Assembly (NCBI GenBank): GCA_965218715.1
Contig: CBDCLY010000023.1
Location: 1 to 23,457, forward strand
DNA from: CBDCLY01 sp965218715
Lineage (GTDB): Bacteria > Bacteroidota > Bacteroidia > Flavobacteriales_E > Vicingaceae
Length of the DNA stretch: 23,457 nucleotides
Direction: 5' to 3'
The stretch's first letter is position 1. Every line of letters begins with the position of its first letter. A program made the translations under genes and the position numbers. The notes beneath the pieces were generated by a model, which did no database searches, had not been told where the DNA came from, and saw only the letters and a program-made list of their open reading frames with translations. This document shows, one piece after another, positions 16,868-23,457 of this stretch.

Positions 16868-18532
16868 CTATTTTTCTAAACTGCCCAATAAGATTTGTTG
16901 ATGTTGTTTTGCTTCTTGAAACAGTTGAATGGCTTGCTGAACATCAGGATCACGGTCAAGGGATTGTGCTATTCTTCCATTTTGGAAATAGTAACGAGAA
17001 ATGATCTCATTGTCGATAATGTCTTTAATCTCCTCCTTAAATTTGATCAAGTCTTGAGTCTTATCTGCATTGATTTTTGCAGCAAATTGATTGAATTCTT
17101 CTTCAGCACCTTCAAAGTATTTCTCCTCCACTGCAATTTCTTTCAACTCTGCTAAAATGGTCTCACTTCTAGTGGAATACTCATATTCCTCGTTTGAAAT
17201 TTGTGTTTTAAATTCTTCGAAATCTTCTTCACTTATTTGAAATTCTGTAGGACTAATTATGCTATCGTGTTTTAAGGCATATTCACTTGCAAAACGAAAA
17301 ATCAAATGATTTCTTAATAAGGCAATCGTAATTGGACTTAATCTTCTTTCTTCAGTTTTGATGTCTGGTTTAATTCCTTTGCTGTCGTAAACTTTTCGCT
17401 TATTTTTTAGTGTTGCGAAGCCTTTGATTGCAGAATCTGGGACTTGAACTGCATCACCGGATTGATCCTTTTGAGAATAGTCAATTCTTTGAATACATCT
17501 GCCACTTGGGATGTAATACTTGGCAACTGTTACTTTTAATTGAGCATTATAACTCAGGGGTCTTGTCTGCTGAACAAGGCCTTTCCCAAATGTTTGTTTT
17601 CCAATGATCACAGCTCGATCATAATCTTGAAGAGACCCGGCAACAATTTCAGAAGCGGAAGCAGAACTTTCGTCAACTAAAAGCGAAATGGGTATGAGTG
17701 TATCCAATGGCACTTTACTTGCAAAATATTGGGCATCCCATTCACTTAATTTTCCTTTGGTTTCAACCACCAACTTCCCTTTAGGAATGAAAACATTTAC
17801 GATGTGAACAGCTTCAATTAGAAGGCCTCCTCCATTGCCTCTTAGATCAAAAACCAATTCCTCCATCCCTTGCTCTTTTAGGTCCTTAAAAGCTTTAATG
17901 AACTCTTTTGATGCAGTTTGAGTAAAGCCGATCAATTTGATGTAACCAACTTTGTCGTTGAGCATCCCTGAATAAGGAACATCTTTTATTTTGATGTTTT
18001 CTCGATCTACTTTTAATACTTTATTTTCCTTGCTTTCTTTATTTGTTCTTAAAATCTCAATATTAAGCGAAGTGCCGGGTTGGCCTTTTAAAAACTTACT
18101 AATTTCTGAAGTGCTTTTTCCTTCCACTGCATTATTGTCGATGCTTATGATTTGGTCACCAGCACGAAGCCCAGCATCAAAAGCAGGAAAGTCTTCATAG
18201 GGTTCTGAAACTATTATTTCTTCACCATCCTTATGTATCAAGGCACCTATGCCTCCATATTGTCCAGTAGTTAGAAAGCGATAATCTTCAATTTTTGATT
18301 CTGGAATATAGTTGGTGTATGGATCTAGAGAGTGGAGCATGCCGTCAATAGCGGTTTTCATTAAGGCCCCAGGTTCTGTGTCGTCAACATAATAGGTGTT
18401 GAGCTCTTTAAATAATGAACTAAAGATGTCTAGGTTTTTAGAAAGCTCGAAGTAATTATCCGCAAAACCAAAGGATAAAACACTTGCTAAGACGATGCTT
18501 AGACCAACAGCTATTTTTCTAATTTTCTTCAT
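16868..18532 (-). CDS. ctpA: Carboxy-terminal processing protease (S41, CtpA/Prc type)
   Basis: Periplasmic or membrane-anchored serine protease that trims exported proteins from the C-terminus. 554 residues. An N-terminal signal or anchor (~5-25) is followed by a PDZ domain (GGIGALIHKDGEEIIV, then PAFDAGLRAGDQIISIDN, ~93-165). The S41 core has FDLRGNGGG (228-236), the catalytic Ser292 in SSASASEIVAG and Lys317 in TFGKG. A coiled, charged C-terminal region (~400-554) is usual for Bacteroidota members. The start overlaps yidD by 4 bases, and the gene is downstream of rnpA-yidD in one operon. Confidence 0.94.
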   Translation of the reverse strand: MKKIRKIAVGLSIVLASVLSFGFADNYFELSKNLDIFSSLFKELNTYYVDDTEPGALMKTAIDGMLHSLDPYTNYIPESKIEDYRFLTTGQYGGIGALIHKDGEEIIVSEPYEDFPAFDAGLRAGDQIISIDNNAVEGKSTSEISKFLKGQPGTSLNIEILRTNKESKENKVLKVDRENIKIKDVPYSGMLNDKVGYIKLIGFTQTASKEFIKAFKDLKEQGMEELVFDLRGNGGGLLIEAVHIVNVFIPKGKLVVETKGKLSEWDAQYFASKVPLDTLIPISLLVDESSASASEIVAGSLQDYDRAVIIGKQTFGKGLVQQTRPLSYNAQLKVTVAKYYIPSGRCIQRIDYSQKDQSGDAVQVPDSAIKGFATLKNKRKVYDSKGIKPDIKTEERRLSPITIALLRNHLIFRFASEYALKHDSIISPTEFQISEEDFEEFKTQISNEEYEYSTRSETILAELKEIAVEEKYFEGAEEEFNQFAAKINADKTQDLIKFKEEIKDIIDNEIISRYYFQNGRIAQSLDRDPDVQQAIQLFQEAKQHQQILLGSLEK

Positions 18533-18762
18533 TTATTCTTTTTTGGGACTGGATCATATCCATGTCCACCCCATGGATGACAAGATAAAATTCTTTTTAA
18601 GCCCAAGTAAAATCCCTTCAATGGTCCGTGAACCTGTATCGCTTCAAGGGCATAACTTGAACAACTTGGTGAATATCGGCAATTTACACCTAAAAATGGT
18701 GAGAGAAGCACTTGATAGATTCGAATTAATCCGATGAAAATAAACGACAAAATTTTAGCCAT
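18529..18762 (-). CDS. yidD: Membrane protein insertion efficiency factor YidD
   Basis: 77 residues. An N-terminal amphipathic or membrane helix (FIFIGLIRIYQVLLSPFLG) is followed by the family signature CRYSPSCSSYALEAIQVHG and CHPWGGHGYDPVP. It assists YidC in inserting inner-membrane proteins. It sits directly behind rnpA (8-base overlap), the almost universal arrangement, and ahead of ctpA (4-base overlap). Confidence 0.96.
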   Translation of the reverse strand: MAKILSFIFIGLIRIYQVLLSPFLGVNCRYSPSCSSYALEAIQVHGPLKGFYLGLKRILSCHPWGGHGYDPVPKKNK

Positions 18763-19132
18763 GTATTTGAGTCAAACGGTTTAATACAGAGATTATTTTA
18801 TGCTCAATTTCTATAAAAGGTAAAATGACATCTTCGGAATAAATGAACATGACAATCAAGGTTTTTCCTTTCGCTAAGGTCATGCTTTTTAATTCTTCTC
18901 TATGGATTCTAAATGCCTCTTTAGTCCTCCTTTTTAAAAGGTTTCGGTCCACAGCATTTTTAAATTTTTTCTTCGGAATGCTGATTCCAATTTTTAATGG
19001 GGTGGAAGATTGCTCAGTAAGAATGTGCTTAACAAAAAATGGAGCTTCATGAAATCCTTTTCCTTTTTCAAAAAGCAATGACATTTCATCTCTTAGATAG
19101 AGTCTTTCGTTTTTTGTTAAACCTTGATTCAT
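18755..19132 (-). CDS. rnpA: Ribonuclease P protein component RnpA
   Basis: 125 residues; basic cofactor of the RNase P ribozyme for tRNA 5' maturation. Signature KNAVDRNLLKRRTKEAFR (the RNR motif) and LKIGISIPKKKFKNAV upstream of it. It is first in the rnpA-yidD-ctpA-ligase transcript. No rpmH lies upstream; a HemD-like gene and a terminator do. A -7 box ends 7 bases before the ATG. Confidence 0.95.
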   Translation of the reverse strand: MNQGLTKNERLYLRDEMSLLFEKGKGFHEAPFFVKHILTEQSSTPLKIGISIPKKKFKNAVDRNLLKRRTKEAFRIHREELKSMTLAKGKTLIVMFIYSEDVILPFIEIEHKIISVLNRLTQIHG

Positions 19133-19139
19133 TTAAACC

Positions 19140-19147
19140 CAAAGATA
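19140..19147 (-). promoter_or_regulatory. -7 box TATCTTTG for the rnpA operon
   Basis: Exact TAnnTTTG match on the minus strand, 7 bases before the rnpA ATG. It directly adjoins the T-tract of the upstream terminator hairpin, so the -33 region would lie inside the hairpin sequence. No clear -33 TTG is present. Confidence 0.4.
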
Positions 19148-19181
19148 AAAAAAGGCATCTACCTTCGTAAATGCCTTTTTC
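19147..19181 (-). terminator. Terminator between the HemD-like gene and rnpA
   Basis: Stem AAAAAGGCAT (19149-19158) and ATGCCTTTTT (19171-19180) around a 12-base loop. On the minus strand it ends in a T-run, 16 bases past the HemD-like stop. It is A/T-symmetric, so it could act in both directions. Confidence 0.75.
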
Positions 19182-19197
19182 AGAAATGAATTAAAAA

Positions 19198-19946
19198 TTA
19201 TTTCTTATTTGACTTTTTAATGTATTGCTCTAAAGCCATCGTCATTGAAGGTGCTTCAGGTTTTGGCGCTGCAATGTTTATTTCTAAACCAGCTTTTTCT
19301 GCTGCCTTTGCTGTAGTTGCGCCAAACACTGCAATTCTGGTATTGTTTTGTTTAAACTTTGGAAAGTTTTCATACAAACTAGCAATTCCTGCAGGGCTAA
19401 AAAATACAAGAACATCGTAATCTACATTTTCTAAGTCTGACAAGTCGCTACACACTGTGCGGTACAACATGGCTTCCTTAAAGTCAATGTTATTGTCTTT
19501 TAATGAATTCGGAATCTCTTGCTTCAAAATGTCGGAACATGGCAATAAAAACTTCTCATCCTTGTGCTTCTTAATCAATGGAATTAAGTCCTCTATTTTT
19601 TGTCGGCCATGGAAAATTTTTCTCTTTCTATAGACTACATATTTTTGCAAGTAATAAGCAGTAGATTCTGAAATGCAAAAGTATTTTAATGAATCTGGTA
19701 CAGAATGACGCATTTCTTCTGCAATTCTGAAGAAATGATCAACAGCGTTTCGACTAGTGAATACTACTGCTGTAAATTCTTTAAGATCTGTTTTTTGTTG
19801 TCTAAATTCTTTTGATTCTACGCCTTCAACATGAATAAATGGTCGAAAATCAACCTTTGACTTTACAATCTTCAGATAAATCGTAAGTAAGGAGATTTTT
19901 CTGTTTCTGGTTCTGGTTGCGATACTAATATAGTTTTTACCTTCAA
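19198..19946 (-). pseudogene. Second uroporphyrinogen-III synthase-like protein, frameshifted 5' end
   Basis: HemD/UroS-family protein of the kind found beside rnpA in many Bacteroidota. The open 3' frame (19713-19198 and further upstream) shows VDFRPFIHVEGVESKEF, FTSRNAVDHFFRIAEE, YYLQKYVVYRKRKIF, VLVFFSPAGIASLYENFP and IAVFGATTAKAAEKAGL. The N-terminus VKTILVSQPEPETEKSPY is in a different frame and starts at a TTG (19946). Two indels join the pieces: near 19883-19890 and one extra G at 19854-19855. Restored, it is about 249 residues. It is only distantly similar to the hem-operon HemD, keeping the FTSxNAVxxFF and TTAKA-type motifs. Whether it makes uroporphyrinogen III or has another role is unknown. 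Confidence 0.78.
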
Positions 19947-19995
19947 AGCTTTTGAGTTTTGTCGTTAAACATTATTTACCCTAAAATCACAAATC

Positions 19996-20879
19996 TTAAA
20001 GCTCGTTAAGTACTAATTTTCCCAAGAAGCATCCAGGGGTAAAATTTCGAGGGTGCAAAGATACAAAATAATCAATATCAAATCTTTACTGCGCTTGAAG
20101 TGGCAATTAAGAACTCCTCTGAACGACCTGTAACCCAATGCTGATAATGTAACACACCGATAAATCCGATAGCATAATAATGTGGTTGAGGCATGTATGG
20201 GTAGAATAGGCCAATGATTAGGCCAACACCTAAAATGAGTAAGAAAATTATGCCCAAAAACTTAGCAATTAGGTTAACGTTAAAAATGTACTCTTGAAGG
20301 ATTTCTTGATGACAATTGAAACAGCCCATGCACTTACCTCGATACAGCAATAACTTTAAAAAGTCATGAATACGAGTAGGTATCCTGACAAAACAAAGAC
20401 TAATGGAACCAGATAACCAAAATTAGTTCAAAATTGGTGTATTCATTACTAAGCCATAGTGCAAAAAAAAGATTGGGTAGTAATTATAAAGAATAGTAAG
20501 ATTAGAGCCAACGTTAACAGGATGAGTGTATAATTTCTCGTATCGAATAATTTGCTTACCAATTTTCCAATTGAATAATGCTTTTCGTAATTAGTACCAA
20601 GCCTCTTTTCTTATGAAAACCTCTAACTAATGGCAGCGAGTGCAAAGCATAAAATAAATAGCAAATGTTAGCCGAACTCTGGTAGGCATACGCTTTCTTT
20701 CGCTTCACTTTCAAAAAACACTCCTGGATTGCTTGCCATATTGATTTGGTTGTTTCGTGTAAACAATTCGTTTGCAAACTGATTCTGAACCAATAATTGG
20801 TGTCCTTTGGTTCTACAGGAGATAGATAAGACATTTCTTCGTTTTCCACGTTATTGGAAACGCCTATAGAGTCTTGCAT
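19996..20879 (-). pseudogene. DUF4271-like polytopic membrane protein, multiply frameshifted
   Basis: Fragments in different minus-strand frames line up into one membrane protein. They are MQDSIGVSNNVENEE with VEPKDTNYW; NQFANELFTRNN; GKLVSKLFDTRNYTLILL; FNVNLIAKFLGIIFLLIL; MPQPHYYAIGFIGVL; and FKRSKDLILIILYLC followed by TLEILPL and LGKLVLNEL then TAA (19996-19998). The YLCTLEILPL ending and the position just upstream of the UroS-like gene fit DUF4271 family proteins of Bacteroidota, whose function is unknown to me. I chose ATG 20879 as the start, 43 bases after a -7 box. Most joins cannot be placed to the base. Coding borders and family are moderately certain; the true sequence is not recoverable by eye. 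Confidence 0.6.
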
Positions 20880-20921
20880 ATCAATAAAAGTTGATTTTGC
20901 AAAGCATTTTATAAAGTTTGA

Positions 20922-20955
20922 CAAAGGTAAGCTGATTTCTGGAAATAGTATTCAA
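20922..20955 (-). promoter_or_regulatory. Bacteroidota promoter (TTG ... TACCTTTG) for the DUF4271/UroS-like pair
   Basis: On the minus strand TTG (20955-20953) is followed after 23 bases by TACCTTTG (20929-20922), an exact -7 match at the upper end of normal spacing. It is the most complete promoter in the window. Confidence 0.5.
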
Positions 20956-20990
20956 TTCGATCTGAATAAGTATAGCAGGCCATTTATTTG

Positions 20991-20998
20991 TAATTTTG
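20991..20998 (+). promoter_or_regulatory. -7 box TAATTTTG for the acyl-CoA dehydrogenase gene
   Basis: Exact TAnnTTTG match 18 bases before the ATG at 21017. No TTG is seen at -33. Confidence 0.35.
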
Positions 20999-21016
20999 GG
21001 ACAAAAATTTTTAACG

Positions 21017-22210
21017 ATGGCAACAGATAGGTTTCAAGCTCCCAGATTATTATCAAATTAGATGATCTTATTACAGTGAAGAACATAAATTAATCCGTGA
21101 TTCAGCAAGAGAATGGGTTAAAAAAGAAGTTTCAGTCCAATAATTGAAGAGTATGCTCAGAAGGCAGAATACCCAACTCAACTGGACCAAAGGCTTAGGC
21201 TGAAATAGGAGCTTTTGGACCATACATTCCTACAAGAATATGGAGGTGCAGGCATTGGACCAAATTTCATACGGGTTGCTTGATGCAAGAATTAGAAAGA
21301 GGAGATTCTGGAATTCGTTCAGCAGCATCTGTTCAAAGTTCTTTGGTTATGTATCCGATATACCACCTATGGGAATGAAGAACAAAGGAATGAAGTACCT
21401 TACCGAAATTAGCTTCTGGTGAATTTATCGGCTCTTTTGGATTAACGGAACCGGATTACGGTTCTAACCCAAGTGGAATGATTACAAACTATAAAGATAT
21501 GGGAGACCACTTACTTGTTAAACGGAGCAAAAATGTGGATAACCAATTCGCCTATTTGTGATGTTGCAGTGGTTTGGGCAAAAAATGAGGAAGGCAGAAT
21601 TCACGGACTTATTGTAGAACGAGGAATGGAAGGCTTTACAACTCCAGAAACTCATGGAAAATGGTCACTACGTGCTTCAAGAACGGGAGAGTTGGTATTT
21701 GATAATGTAAAAGTTCCTAAAGAAAATCTATTGCCAAATAAATCTGGACTAGGGGCTCCTTTAGGTTGTTTAGATTCTGCAAGGTATGGAATCGCTTGGG
21801 GAGTAATCGGAGCAGCAATGGATTGTTATGATTCTTCATTGAGGTATTCTCAAGAAAGAATTCAATTTGATAAACCTATCGGTTCTTTTCAATTGGTGCA
21901 AAAGAAATTAGCTGAAATGATTACCGAGATTACCAAAGCACAATTGCTAGTATATCGTCTTGGACAATTGAAGAATGAAGGAAGAGCAACTACTCAACAG
22001 ATCTCAATGGCCAAAAGAAACAATGTAGACATGGCGCTAAAAATAGCTCGCGAAGCCAGACAAATTCATGGTGGAATGGGAATTACAGGTGAATTTCCTA
22101 TCATGAGGCACATGATGAATCTAGAGTCTGTAATTACCTATGAAGGAACTCACGACATTCATCTCTTAATTACCGGAATGGATGTAACTGGCCTAAGTGC
22201 TTTTAGATAA
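21017..22210 (+). pseudogene. Acyl-CoA dehydrogenase, glutaryl-CoA dehydrogenase-like; many 5' frameshifts
   Basis: FAD enzyme oxidising an acyl-CoA; the sequence type is closest to glutaryl-CoA dehydrogenase. From ~21515 the frame is clean: NGAKMWITNSP, VKVPKENLLP, GIAWGVIGAAMDCY, ARQIHGGMGITGEFPI and VITYEGTHDIHLLITG, which carries the catalytic Glu of this subgroup. Before that the protein must be read through at least eight frame changes from ATG 21017: MATDRFQAP, DYYQI, EEHKLIRDSAREW, PIIEEYAQKAEYP, GAFGPYIP, QISYGLLMQELERGDSGIRS, ASVQSSLVMYPIY, FIGSFGLTEPDYGSNPSG. Corrected length is about 390 residues, normal for the family. The dense indels with intact conservation point to poor sequence quality. 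The gene ends at a strong bidirectional terminator. Confidence 0.85.
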
Positions 22211-22221
22211 ACCATAAGTAT

Positions 22222-22258
22222 AAAAAAAGCCCGATGTATTTTACATCGGGCTTTTTTT
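22222..22258. terminator. Bidirectional terminator between convergent genes
   Basis: A perfect 17-base stem with a 3-base loop. The arms run from a seven-A tract plus GCCCGATGTA to TACATCGGGC plus a seven-T tract. It serves the dehydrogenase gene (plus) and the BACON-repeat gene (minus). Confidence 0.9.
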
Positions 22259-22270
22259 ATGTTCAATTAT

Positions 22271-23457
22271 TTAGTTCTGAAGGATGCTTACTTTTTTGCT
22301 TAGCATCATGTCGCCTAATCGGATACTTAAGAAATAAATTCCTGCCGCTTCATTGCTTAAGTCTAGTTGAATCTGATTTTGATTGCTTTCATATACAGGA
22401 ATTAGAACTTCTTTACCCAATAGATCTACTGCCTTTATTTCTAAATCAATTAAGGATAAACGCTCATCAATTGAGATGGTAAATCGACCATTATTTGGAT
22501 TTGGATATAGACTAAGTCCGTTTTCAAGACTCAATTCATTCAGACCAATTGCTCTAACGGTATCTTGAGTCACTCGAACCATCTGTCCAACAAGCGGTGG
22601 AGAATTAACAAAAATAGTATCTACTCTAACATTTCCTGTTGTATTGCTATCAGTTGCTGTTATTCTTAATCTTTGGGTAAATGCACCAGAACTTGCTGAA
22701 ACTTCCATCCAAGGTGAACTCTCACTTACTGTCCAGTTAATCAAATTAGAACTGATATTGAAATACATAATGTCTGCAGAATCTCCTCCCAAAATAATCA
22801 CATTTGGTGCAACCTGGAACAATGCATTGCTCGGTCTTTGCGCAATTATTATTGTATCGTCTGGAAAATTTGGTGCCGAAGCAATTACCATAGCATAGCG
22901 AGGGTTTCCAAAGTTATTTCTACTTGCCGCAAGAGCGGTTATGGTTTCTGTATTGCTTCCAGAAGCAGGGTTTATCAATAACCAAGGTGCGTTCTCTGCC
23001 AAAGTCCAAGAGCTTACATTCGATAATACAGAAAAGGTTCCTGTACTTCCTTGAGGATTATCTACGAATAAAGTATCTGCTGATAAAGCGAAGTTTGGCG
23101 TTGAACCATCTACTTGAGTGACTACAACAGATTGATTGGCCTGACCAGGAGCTGAAAATTGAACGGTTGCCATTCTACTACTACCAGTTAAGTTGTCTGA
23201 ATTTGCAGTTATTGTTACCGCAGAATTTCCGCTACCATTTAGCGGACTAATTGTTAACCAGGTAACTGGATTATTTGCTGTCCAGTTGAGGTTCGTGCTA
23301 ACATTCACAATGCCATTAGAACCAATTGTAGAATTCAAATTCAAACTGTTAGGGCCAACACTAAAAGTATTGTTGGTTCCAGCTTGAATTACCCAAACCG
23401 TATCAGGGATTGGCAAGCTTACATCACTTGTAACAACATAAGTAAGTCTTTCCGTTG
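22271..23457 (-). CDS. T9SS-sorted surface protein with BACON-like repeats (5' part outside window)
   Basis: The reading frame is open to the window edge, so the true N-terminus is missing; a TTG at 23416 is internal, since TERLTYVVTSDVSL precedes it in frame. At least three ~90-residue beta-sandwich modules follow one another, each with a Trp-x-(I/V/L) strand and a Ser/Gly-rich turn: NPVTWLTISPLNGSGNSAVT, ENAPWLLINPASGSN, ESSPWMEVSASSGAF. Each ends in a VxVTQ/IIAQ strand, as in BACON domains. The last ~80 residues are a type A sorting domain (LYPNPNNGRFTISI, AVDLLGKEV, AAGIYFLSI, KKVSILQN). It is probably displayed on, or released from, the cell surface to bind glycans or act as a spacer. 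No catalytic domain is visible here. Confidence 0.87.
   Translation of the reverse strand, partial: TERLTYVVTSDVSLPIPDTVWVIQAGTNNTFSVGPNSLNLNSTIGSNGIVNVSTNLNWTANNPVTWLTISPLNGSGNSAVTITANSDNLTGSSRMATVQFSAPGQANQSVVVTQVDGSTPNFALSADTLFVDNPQGSTGTFSVLSNVSSWTLAENAPWLLINPASGSNTETITALAASRNNFGNPRYAMVIASAPNFPDDTIIIAQRPSNALFQVAPNVIILGGDSADIMYFNISSNLINWTVSESSPWMEVSASSGAFTQRLRITATDSNTTGNVRVDTIFVNSPPLVGQMVRVTQDTVRAIGLNELSLENGLSLYPNPNNGRFTISIDERLSLIDLEIKAVDLLGKEVLIPVYESNQNQIQLDLSNEAAGIYFLSIRLGDMMLSKKVSILQN

Noticed and set aside
20351..20555. A separate small gene or RNA in the apparent gap of the DUF4271-like region
   Set aside because: The translation in shifted frames continues as hydrophobic membrane-protein sequence, so it is explained by frameshifts.
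22383..23387. Plus-strand ORFs opposite the BACON-repeat gene
   Set aside because: Short overlapping shadows of a repetitive coding sequence; no signal peptide or family resemblance.

Overview
The window is an AT-rich bacterial chromosome segment, almost certainly from the phylum Bacteroidota and probably near the Flavobacteriales (family not resolvable by eye). The evidence is two proteins with type IX secretion (T9SS) C-terminal sorting domains, BACON-like repeats, a UroS-like/DUF4271-like gene pair beside rnpA, promoter boxes of the Bacteroidota form TAnnTTTG, and little Shine-Dalgarno signal. There is no tRNA, rRNA, CRISPR array, transposase or phage gene.

Layout. 1-610 (minus): feoA and the start of feoB (ferrous iron uptake), behind a near-perfect inverted repeat that looks like a metal-repressor operator. 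669-1685 (minus): a T9SS-sorted secreted protein and a small lipoprotein. 1752-4366 (minus): an adenosylcobalamin-dependent (class II) ribonucleotide reductase, nrdJ, broken into five reading-frame pieces. 4693-10945 (plus): a compact tetrapyrrole operon, hemA/hemC fusion - hemD - hemB - hemL - hemE, covering every step from glutamyl-tRNA to coproporphyrinogen III. 10938-13343 (minus): recJ and rsmI. 13427-15283 (plus): two glycosyltransferases of LPS/polysaccharide type, each with an apparent one-base homopolymer frameshift. 15243-19132 (minus): rnpA - yidD - ctpA - O-antigen-ligase-like gene, tightly packed. 19198-20879 (minus): a second, divergent HemD-like gene and a DUF4271-like membrane protein gene, both frameshifted. 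21017-22210 (plus): a glutaryl-CoA-dehydrogenase-like acyl-CoA dehydrogenase with many frameshifts in its 5' 500 bases. 22271-23457 (minus): the 3' part of a BACON-repeat T9SS protein.

How it fits together. The heme operon makes uroporphyrinogen III, the branch point to both heme and cobalamin. The divergently transcribed gene next to it, nrdJ, encodes a B12-dependent enzyme, and feoAB supplies iron. The polysaccharide genes and the ligase suggest an envelope-polysaccharide module split by convergent orientation.

The most interesting biology is the HemA-HemC fusion, whose HemC half carries Gln where a substrate-binding Arg is expected, and the iron-type operator on feoAB. The main caution is that frameshifts concentrate in two zones (about 2.4-3.6 kb and 19.8-21.5 kb) and in single homopolymers elsewhere. 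The proteins remain well conserved across the shifts, so sequencing or assembly error is more likely than gene decay. I did not find a convincing wholly new system.
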